From: Nostoc sp. CHAB 5715
Lineage (GTDB): Bacteria; Cyanobacteriota; Cyanobacteriia; Cyanobacteriales; Nostocaceae
DNA: 5,566 nucleotides
NCBI RefSeq assembly: GCF_020829685.1
Contig: NZ_JAIVFR010000486.1
Coordinates: 1-5,566 of the forward strand
Direction of reading: 5' to 3'
Shown: piece after piece, positions 1 to 5,566 of the stretch
Numbering within the stretch: position 1 is the stretch's first letter
How the letters are laid out: every line of letters starts with the position of its first letter
The notes under the pieces: generated by a model
Told to the model about the DNA's origin: nothing
The model's database searches: none
The model's input: only the letters and a program-made list of their open reading frames with translations
Program-made: the position numbers and the translations under genes

Positions 1-2035
1 AATAGTCATATAAACCAGAATCAACTAAAATTTTACCTAATAAATTGGCTGGACGTAATTTTTGGCTGGCATCTCTCCAACTCTCAATATCATCAGCTAA
101 ATCTTCAAATTCTTCTCCATAACGATAGACTAAAGCTTGACGATAATCAGCACGCACTTTAACTAAAGGTATTAAAATTGCTAATAATTCTACAGTTGTG
201 CGCGTATCATCAATAGCACGATGACTTGGTAATTGATTTAAATTTAATTTATTTGCTAAATTTTCCAAGCTATAGCTATCTGATTCTATAAAGCGTTTAG
301 CTAAATCCCAAGTATCTACCCATTGAAATTTAGGAGTTGATAAACCTAATTTTTGAGTATGGGCTGTAATCATCTTAATATCAAAACCTAGATTATGCCC
401 AACTAAAAAAGCATCTTCAATAAAGTATAAAAAATTCTGAAATACATCAATTGCATTTCTGCCATTGGCGGCTAAAAATTCATCACTGTAACCATGTATT
501 AGTTCTGACTCTCTCACTGGAACAGTATTGGTAATATAAGCATGAAATTCTGCTTCTAGTTTCCCTGCAACTAATTTAGAAGCAGCAATTTCAATAACTT
601 CATCTTGACTTGCTGAAAAACCAGTTGTTTCCACATCAAAAACAACAATTGTGCCAGAATCATAAGCAGTTAGTAAATTGCTAAAAGGATCACTATCAAG
701 AAAAGTTTGAGTTGAAGCCATATCAATAAGTTTAAACCCACAAGCTTCTCCCTCTTTGATGACATTCTCAATACTGACAGCACCAATTCCCCGATTTGGA
801 CGCACTAACATCCGACGCATTGAACCTGTATCAAAAGGATTTAATATTAATCGTAGATAAGCCAAAGTATCTTTAACTTCCTGACGCATAAAGAATTGAT
901 GCTGCTCAACTGTTACACAGGGAATATGTAAATTTTCTAAAACTTTAGTAATAATCTCAATTCGTTTATGATTTCTAGTTAAAACAGCAACGCGGTTATA
1001 TAGAAAATTGGGATCATTATTAGCTAATTTTTGAATCTGTGTTGCAATCCATTTAGCTTCATCTAATTCATTTTTTGCTGTATAAACTGGAATTAATTCT
1101 CCAACCTCACAATCAGGTGCAGGGGTAATTTTTGTGTATCTTTCTTTAAAAGAGTCAGCAAAACCAGAAGCAGCATTAAGTAAGGTTTGAGTAGCGCGGT
1201 AATTCCAAGTCAGAGAATATTCTTGAGGTTGAAACTCTTGTTTAAATTGACTGATAAATTTATCAGGTTCAGAGCCTCTCCACTCGTAAATAGTTTGGTC
1301 TAAATCACCAATCATGGCAATATTGCTAGTACGAGAAGCTAAACAACGGACAATTTCATATTCAGATAGATGAGTATCTTGTACTTCATCAACTTGGATA
1401 AAGTCAAAATGTTGCTTCCATCTTTGTTGAATTTCAGCATAGGAATTCAGTATTGAGCGAACATAAAAGATTAAGTCTGCAAAATCGAGAGCATGACGTT
1501 CTTGGAGAATGCTTTGATATTGACTAGCTAATTCAGCATCACGTATTCCTAAAGGTGCAAATAATTTCTCTAATGGATAATTGGGAGATAACTGCAATTG
1601 ACTAGCTTTAGCTTTACAATTAGTTAATTGAGAAAATTTTTCTTGAGCTTCTTTGTCTTTTGTGAGACGGAAAATATCTTTAATTAGTCCAAGACAGTCA
1701 GCATCATCATAAACTACAAAATCTGCTGGTAAACCAATTTGACGAGCTTCTACTCGCAGTATTGAAGTACATAAACTATGAAAAGTTTTGATTGTAATAT
1801 AGCGAAATTCCTTTGGACAAATATCTGCTAACCGTTCGCTCATTTCTTTAGCTGCGCGGTTAGTAAAAGTCAGACACAGTATTTTTTGAGCAGGAATACC
1901 GCTATTAATAGCTTTCACTACTCTTTCTGATAAAACGTGGGTTTTACCAGTTCCCACTGGAGCAAGAACTAATATTGCTCCGTTGATGTGGTTGATGATT
2001 TTTAGTTGTTCTGGGTTTGGTTGGGTTTGAGACAT
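1..2035 (-). CDS. SF1A (UvrD/Rep-like) helicase with inserted DEDDh 3'-5' exonuclease domain, 3' end outside window
   Basis: Partial gene: 678 codons are open from the ATG at 2035 to the left edge with no stop. The product should be an ATP-dependent 3'-5' DNA translocase/helicase with a proofreading-type exonuclease. Helicase motifs in order: Q motif PNPEQ (Q10), Walker A APVGTGKT (25-32, K31), Ia LCLTFTNRAAKEM (53-65), Ib TFHS (84-87), II VDEVQDT (D216, E217), III IGDLDQTIYEWRG (242-254), IV LTWNYRAT (275-282). Start of the 2B subdomain: VRPNRGIGAVSIENV (411-425). An exonuclease domain then occupies about 463-621: FDVETTG (D467, E469), VGHNLGFDI (D552), HRAIDDTRTT (H605, D610), so the DEDDh set is complete. 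After it, LLGKILVDSGLYDY looks like resumed 2B sequence. Motifs V and VI, including the arginine finger, are not in the window, so intactness is unproven. It follows the RT by 21 bases and probably shares its transcript. No UvrD, Rep or PcrA symbol is given because the insertion makes it a different subfamily. The protein could also be a general repair enzyme. Confidence 0.93.
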   Translation of the reverse strand, partial: MSQTQPNPEQLKIINHINGAILVLAPVGTGKTHVLSERVVKAINSGIPAQKILCLTFTNRAAKEMSERLADICPKEFRYITIKTFHSLCTSILRVEARQIGLPADFVVYDDADCLGLIKDIFRLTKDKEAQEKFSQLTNCKAKASQLQLSPNYPLEKLFAPLGIRDAELASQYQSILQERHALDFADLIFYVRSILNSYAEIQQRWKQHFDFIQVDEVQDTHLSEYEIVRCLASRTSNIAMIGDLDQTIYEWRGSEPDKFISQFKQEFQPQEYSLTWNYRATQTLLNAASGFADSFKERYTKITPAPDCEVGELIPVYTAKNELDEAKWIATQIQKLANNDPNFLYNRVAVLTRNHKRIEIITKVLENLHIPCVTVEQHQFFMRQEVKDTLAYLRLILNPFDTGSMRRMLVRPNRGIGAVSIENVIKEGEACGFKLIDMASTQTFLDSDPFSNLLTAYDSGTIVVFDVETTGFSASQDEVIEIAASKLVAGKLEAEFHAYITNTVPVRESELIHGYSDEFLAANGRNAIDVFQNFLYFIEDAFLVGHNLGFDIKMITAHTQKLGLSTPKFQWVDTWDLAKRFIESDSYSLENLANKLNLNQLPSHRAIDDTRTTVELLAILIPLVKVRADYRQALVYRYGEEFEDLADDIESWRDASQKLRPANLLGKILVDSGLYDY
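173..649 (-). other. DnaQ-like DEDDh exonuclease domain inside the helicase gene
   Basis: Sub-region of the helicase CDS, residues about 463-621. All five signature residues of the DEDDh family are seen with usual spacing: D467 and E469 in DVETTG, D552 in GHNLGFD, and H605 with D610 five residues later. This family removes nucleotides from 3' ends with two metal ions, as in the DNA polymerase III epsilon subunit. Helicase-like 2B sequence lies on both sides, so this is an insertion, not a terminal fusion as in Gram-positive DinG. Confidence 0.88.
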
Positions 2036-2056
2036 AGAAAGTATGATAATTTTTAC
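2036..2056 (-). other. RT-helicase junction, no ribosome binding site, in-frame
   Basis: Twenty-one bases separate the TAA of the RT gene (2057-2059) from the helicase ATG (2033-2035). Read on the minus strand the gap is seven sense codons (GTA AAA ATT ATC ATA CTT TCT), so both genes share one frame and only the single TAA parts them. No purine-rich Shine-Dalgarno and no terminator hairpin is visible. This fits a co-transcribed pair with translation by reinitiation or weak independent initiation. Confidence 0.7.
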
Positions 2057-5000
2057 TTAATAGTATTGTTTATCTTTAGTAACTGATTTTTGTTTCTGGT
2101 TGTAATATTGTCTAACTCTTGCTGGTTCAATCTCTCTGAATATTTCTGAAACTTTTCCTGATTCTGCAAGTTTCAAAGCATCTTTAATTAAATAATCATT
2201 TTTTTCTTCATCGGAAAATGGAATATTATCTGGTAAATCGTAATTGTACATTCCCAAAATCAAGATGTAGTTTTTCTTGAGTCGAGTAAATGGAGAAGGA
2301 ACACTATTTAAAGCATTGATAACATTTTGAAGATGTTGAGGTTGTACAAATGGTTTGGCAAGCTGTCCTAAATATAGCCAACTTTCCGTTGCTTTGAGTT
2401 TTTCAATATCAGATTTAGCTGCTGTTGCCGAGTTAAATATTAATTGCCAATCATCTGATTCAAGTATTGGTAGAAAGCGAAATGCTTCAAGTAAAATAGC
2501 GCGGACATATTCACTTGGTTCTTCACTTTCTATTTCGGCATTTTGATAGTGTTGCCATAGCTGCTTAATAGCATCGGCATATCCTTGAGAAGCTAAACCA
2601 ACAATAACATCTAGTAAATCACGAATCACGAATAAGTCAGGATCACGAATGAGGTCAACAATTTCTTGCCAAACTTGATCAAAACCTAGAATTAGTAACT
2701 TCTTTGCTGAGAATCTAATGGTACTTTCTAATTTTCTCCGGTTTATATTTGATTCCCGTTTTTTTTGCTCACTAATAGAATCAGCTTTTTCCTTGATAAT
2801 TCCTTGTAGTTCTTTTAAACTGTCTTGAAAAATATTAACAATCTTAGACTTTATCTGATTTTTACTATAAATCCAATTACGATTTAATTCTTGAACTTGA
2901 AATTGACTACTCCATTGAGAAATGATAATAAAGTTATCATTTATAGGAAAATATGGTAAAGTTAACTGTTTTTTATTATTTAATTTTTCTGAATTTAATT
3001 TTTGATATATTTTCCGACTCAAGTCCATTTCTGTGATATTAATTCCCAGGGAATATAAACAATGTTGATATATTTTGATCAGTTTCCACCATGATTTTTC
3101 ATCATGACTGCTATTAGCTAACTCAAATTCAGTCCGGTAATCATAATTCATTATCCATAAAGGAGCAAGAATATCAAAATTGAACTCTGTGTTTAATTTA
3201 TCTAGACGAGAATCTGGTTTTATGTTTTTTGAAAAATCTGAGACATTATCATAATGTTCCGTTTTATCTTTATTAAGATTCAGTCCGAGTTCGCTGAGTT
3301 TATTTTTTAAATCTGTTGCAAATTGTTTAATATCATCATCATGCGGAACCACTGCAATAATATCATCCACATAACGGTGAAAGTTGATTTTATGTTTCCA
3401 CTTCGGTTCATTAGCGAAATAATCATCAACAGCTTTCAGATACAAATTAGCATAAAAACCTGATGTTAGAGTTCCTTGTTTAAGTCCCATACCATTGTCG
3501 TGTCCATTATTCAAATTTTGTTCGAGAATTTTACTAAGTAACCACTTAATCCGGTCACTGGTAATTTGTAGTTCTCTTTCAGTAATAAGAAGTAACTGTT
3601 TTTGAATAACTTTGACATAATAGGATTGTATGTCAGTTCTTAAAACAGCACCTTTGGCAGCACCTTTGGGATAACTATTAGCACTTTTTTCTGATTCTTC
3701 TAAAAACTTTTTATAGTTTGGAAAGTAATCTTCATATAAATCTTCTGTTGGCTCTAATTTGAGTTGATACGAATAAAAATCAAGGTCGTTTTTTTGTCCA
3801 ATAGTTTGCAGAATAGCAATAGCTAATATTTCTTCTTCTAAACGAGTTAGCTGCTTTGGACGACCTTTTGCTCTACCCTTGACAAATTTATAGTCAATAT
3901 CTTGATTTGACGGCAGAAAATTATCTGAATATAACCTGTCAACTAAGTTATCAACAAGAATCTGCAAGTTCTCATCAATATTCTTTTCAAACAACCGGAT
4001 TTCTATTTCGTCATAAAAAGATTCATTAAATAGATTACTTCTAGCTTTAGCCCAAGCTAATTCTATATTTTCCAAACTTATCAATTTATTCCATTCATTG
4101 TCTTCCTCCAGTTCGCTATTTTTAATTGTTTGACAAACAGCATTAAATTGAGCAGCATGATTCAAGATATGTTTATCTTGCCAATAACTACTAACAGGAT
4201 TTTCAAAATAAACGGCTTGTTGACCTTCAAGAACATCATAAATTTTATGATTTTTACCAATAAAGTTTTCAAGAGCTTTGTTTATGGCATTGATTCCTTG
4301 ATTAATATCACTAACTTCAATTATTTGTTTTAAAGATTTTTCTAAGTTTTTTGTTCCTATTGTCATTAAATGCAACTTTTCAACGGGTACTTCTTCCAAT
4401 AAGCGTTTTAAGGAAAGTGCTTCATCTTGCCAAAACTCTTTTTCTATCTCTGTATCACTTTCTGGTTCTAATCCTAAAGCTTTGAGTTTTTTATCTCTTT
4501 CTCTTTTGAGAACTTCATCTCTACCAATAGCTGAAGCAATATCAAGCTGCATTAAAAAAAGATTAGATAAAGCTTTTTCTGAAGAATATTTCTCATTTAG
4601 TTTATTTTTTAGGTGAGTAATTGTAGTCAAAACTGCTTGTGAAAGAGGTTCATTTATTGCCTTGAAATCTAAGTAAATATTAAATGGTTTAATCTTTTCT
4701 TGGAGTTCCTGCATTAACTTTTTATAAATAGCATAACTATAAATATTGGGTTCTATACCTACACAAACAATTTCTATCGTTTTGGATTGAATTACTTCTT
4801 TTGGCAAAGTTAAAATCTTTTCAATAAAAGCAGCTGTAGCAGCACCCATCGCACAACCAACATCTAGCAAGTAAATGCGTGGTTTATATTTAATGCTATG
4901 GACTAACCTAGTTGAATTAATAACATTATCTAAAATATGCACTACTTCAAAGTAGTTCCGAGCAAAGAGAGCATAAAACTGAAATGCGGCACTTTTTAAA

Positions 5001-5548
5001 TCTGCTTTATCTAAAGAATCTGAAATATCCTTTGAGTAATCAAGTTCCTTATATCCCTTTGCGTCTGAAATTTCCGACAACCATTGATGTACAGCAGAAT
5101 AAGCAGATGCAATAATAGGATGAAAAGAGCGATAAATTTTGGCTTCTTCAGCCATAACTAAATTAGTGACTTGTTTCGACTTCTGCGCGGCAAGTCCTGA
5201 AAGTGCTTGTAACAACAGTTGCTTGGCTATCTCATTAATAGTCTTTCCATCATTTTCGGCTCTCTGTTTTAGAGCTTCTATAGTTTCATCCTCTAGTCGA
5301 ATAGTAACTACTTTTCCTGCTTCCCATAAAATAGTTAGCTCACCGTTGAGAACCTGAACTATATCTTCAATAGTTTCTAATCTAGATTTACCAGGACTTT
5401 CTATTGCTTTACTAATAGAACTGTGATAGCGCGAAGCTGGGGAAACAACCCCTCCGGTGGCTCGATATTCGGCAAATTCCTTGGCTAGTCTATACAGCGT
5501 CCAGTCCAACTCCTTTAGACGGTGTTCAAGATCATCTTTATGTATCAT
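2057..5548 (-). CDS. Multidomain reverse transcriptase (HTH + RHH + methyltransferase-like + RT + helical C-terminus), Abi/UG (DRT)-like
   Basis: Complete 1163-residue protein. Residues 1-75 look like a Cro/C1-type helix-turn-helix (TLYRLAKEF, then YHSSISKAIE and LETIEDIVQVLNGE). Residues 80-116 look like a ribbon-helix-helix: strand VTIRLEDE followed by two helices. Residues 222-345 resemble a class I SAM-methyltransferase fold, with LLDVGCAMGAAT (D229, G231, G235) and an acidic strand end GIEPN (E266). The RT core spans about 540-800: basic fingers segment KGRAKGRPKQ (557-566), motif A RTDIQSYY (D639), motif B GLKQGTLTSGFYAN (688-701), motif C YVDD (726-729), motif D LGLNLNKDKTE. All three catalytic aspartates are present, so polymerase activity is expected. 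From about 895 the protein is helical, with a charged helix then HEAT-like helices, recalling the alpha-repeat tails of AbiA/AbiK/UG RTs. The ATG at 5548 is the only reasonable start, because TAG lies in frame three codons upstream. It is first in an apparent operon with the helicase-exonuclease. RT identity is confident; the defence role is inferred, and no specific DRT class is assigned. Confidence 0.93.
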   Translation of the reverse strand: MIHKDDLEHRLKELDWTLYRLAKEFAEYRATGGVVSPASRYHSSISKAIESPGKSRLETIEDIVQVLNGELTILWEAGKVVTIRLEDETIEALKQRAENDGKTINEIAKQLLLQALSGLAAQKSKQVTNLVMAEEAKIYRSFHPIIASAYSAVHQWLSEISDAKGYKELDYSKDISDSLDKADLKSAAFQFYALFARNYFEVVHILDNVINSTRLVHSIKYKPRIYLLDVGCAMGAATAAFIEKILTLPKEVIQSKTIEIVCVGIEPNIYSYAIYKKLMQELQEKIKPFNIYLDFKAINEPLSQAVLTTITHLKNKLNEKYSSEKALSNLFLMQLDIASAIGRDEVLKRERDKKLKALGLEPESDTEIEKEFWQDEALSLKRLLEEVPVEKLHLMTIGTKNLEKSLKQIIEVSDINQGINAINKALENFIGKNHKIYDVLEGQQAVYFENPVSSYWQDKHILNHAAQFNAVCQTIKNSELEEDNEWNKLISLENIELAWAKARSNLFNESFYDEIEIRLFEKNIDENLQILVDNLVDRLYSDNFLPSNQDIDYKFVKGRAKGRPKQLTRLEEEILAIAILQTIGQKNDLDFYSYQLKLEPTEDLYEDYFPNYKKFLEESEKSANSYPKGAAKGAVLRTDIQSYYVKVIQKQLLLITERELQITSDRIKWLLSKILEQNLNNGHDNGMGLKQGTLTSGFYANLYLKAVDDYFANEPKWKHKINFHRYVDDIIAVVPHDDDIKQFATDLKNKLSELGLNLNKDKTEHYDNVSDFSKNIKPDSRLDKLNTEFNFDILAPLWIMNYDYRTEFELANSSHDEKSWWKLIKIYQHCLYSLGINITEMDLSRKIYQKLNSEKLNNKKQLTLPYFPINDNFIIISQWSSQFQVQELNRNWIYSKNQIKSKIVNIFQDSLKELQGIIKEKADSISEQKKRESNINRRKLESTIRFSAKKLLILGFDQVWQEIVDLIRDPDLFVIRDLLDVIVGLASQGYADAIKQLWQHYQNAEIESEEPSEYVRAILLEAFRFLPILESDDWQLIFNSATAAKSDIEKLKATESWLYLGQLAKPFVQPQHLQNVINALNSVPSPFTRLKKNYILILGMYNYDLPDNIPFSDEEKNDYLIKDALKLAESGKVSEIFREIEPARVRQYYNQKQKSVTKDKQYY
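3646..3669 (-). repeat. Perfect 12-bp tandem duplication in the RT gene
   Basis: CAGCACCTTTGG (plus strand) occurs twice back to back. It encodes KGAAKGA (residues 628-634), a four-residue in-frame duplication ending just before the motif A aspartate D639. It keeps the frame and lies at the fingers-to-palm boundary. It may be a recent slippage event or merely coincidental low complexity. Confidence 0.75.
4514..4885 (-). other. Methyltransferase-like Rossmann segment in the RT fusion
   Basis: Sub-region of the RT CDS, residues about 222-345. The strand-loop IYLLDVGCAMGAAT resembles SAM-binding motif I (usual D-x-G-x-G-x-G), with the middle glycine replaced by A233. The next strand ends in an acidic residue, VGIEPN (E266), where SAM enzymes bind the ribose hydroxyls. 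A later strand, LFLMQLDIAS (D336), may be motif III or IV. No NPPY/DPPY-type catalytic motif is seen, so the substrate is unknown and the domain could bind SAM or another nucleotide without methylating anything. Confidence 0.55.
5201..5548 (-). other. Tandem DNA-binding modules (HTH then ribbon-helix-helix) at the RT N-terminus
   Basis: Sub-region of the RT CDS, residues 1-116. Residues about 10-75 have the helix pattern of a Cro/C1 repressor domain: LDWTLYRLAKEF as helices 1-2, YHSSISKAIE as a possible recognition helix, and LETIEDIVQVLN as the closing helix. Residues 80-116 match the Arc/CopG pattern of one strand and two helices: VTIRLEDE, then ETIEALKQRAENDGK, then TINEIAKQLLLQAL. The second module is the more convincing. 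Ribbon-helix-helix domains bind DNA as dimers, so the RT may dimerise here. Autoregulation of its own promoter is possible but no operator is in the window. Confidence 0.65.
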
Positions 5549-5551
5549 TTT

Positions 5552-5557
5552 TACCTA
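5552..5557 (-). promoter_or_regulatory. Weak ribosome binding site and start-defining stop for the RT gene
   Basis: On the minus strand the sequence before the start is TAGGTAAAA then ATG. The AGG lies five bases from the ATG and is a minimal Shine-Dalgarno. The TAG overlapping it is in frame with the ATG, so the protein cannot start farther upstream. The promoter and any associated non-coding RNA lie beyond the right edge, as only 18 upstream bases are present. Confidence 0.5.
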
Positions 5558-5566
5558 TTTTTCTAT

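Noticed and set aside
2355..2546. 63-codon plus-strand ORF
   Set aside because: Lies wholly within the RT gene on the opposite strand, with low-complexity serine/alanine-rich translation and no ribosome site; an antisense shadow.
3362..3373. YVDD motif as evidence of a group II intron RT or retroelement
   Set aside because: No maturase X domain, HNH endonuclease, intron RNA or terminal repeats are seen, and the large N-terminal extension with helical tail fits host-encoded RTs better.
4130..4333. 67-codon plus-strand ORF
   Set aside because: Antisense to the RT gene; its Asn/Ile/Phe-rich translation reflects AT-rich complement and shows no domain.
5139..5357. 72-codon plus-strand ORF
   Set aside because: Antisense to the RHH-coding part of the RT gene; Ser/Ala/Cys-rich translation without motif or ribosome site.
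5439..5454. GGGGAAACAACCCC, a short G/C inverted repeat
   Set aside because: Only a four-base stem inside the coding region for residues 32-37, too weak for a terminator or operator.
1..5566. HIP1 (GCGATCGC) sites as a cyanobacterial marker
   Set aside because: None found by eye. Absence in about 5.6 kb neither proves nor excludes a cyanobacterial host, so it was not used for assignment.

Overview
The window is AT-rich (roughly a third G+C by eye) and almost wholly coding on the minus strand. It holds two genes reading right to left: a complete 1163-residue reverse transcriptase (RT) fusion (5548 down to 2057), then, 21 bases later, the first 678 codons of an SF1A (UvrD/Rep/PcrA-type) helicase that runs off the left edge (2035 down to 1). 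No RNA gene, mobile element terminus, CRISPR array or transcription terminator is visible. No intergenic stretch exceeds 21 bases inside the window.

Region by region: (a) 5549-5566 is the short upstream leader of the RT gene, with a weak AGG ribosome site and an in-frame TAG that fixes the start. (b) 2057-5548 encodes, in order, a Cro/C1-like helix-turn-helix, a ribbon-helix-helix (CopG/Arc-like) segment, a Rossmann-like SAM-methyltransferase-type segment, a linker, an RT core with the catalytic aspartates intact (D639, and Y726-V-D-D729), and a long helical C-terminus. (c) 2036-2056 is a 21-base gap without a Shine-Dalgarno. (d) 1-2035 encodes helicase motifs Q to IV and then a DEDDh (DnaQ-like) 3'-5' exonuclease domain that seems to be inserted inside the helicase 2B subdomain. 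Helicase motifs V and VI must lie beyond the left edge.

The same strand and the 21-base spacing suggest one transcript, RT first. The RT does not look like a group II intron maturase, because no intron RNA or maturase/HNH tail is visible. The architecture (an RT embedded in a large protein with a helical tail) fits best with the host-encoded Abi / 'unknown group' (UG, DRT) RTs involved in phage defence. My inference is that the RT makes DNA and the helicase-exonuclease unwinds or trims that product or invading DNA, with the N-terminal DNA-binding domains giving autoregulation or template/operator targeting. I cannot assign it to a named DRT class, and the HTH-RHH-MTase-like-RT arrangement paired with a helicase/exonuclease is the candidate novel system here.

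Organism: AT-rich codon use and the general feel of the proteins suggest a filamentous cyanobacterium (Nostoc/Anabaena-like). This is weak: no GCGATCGC (HIP1) site was found by eye, and there is no marker gene.
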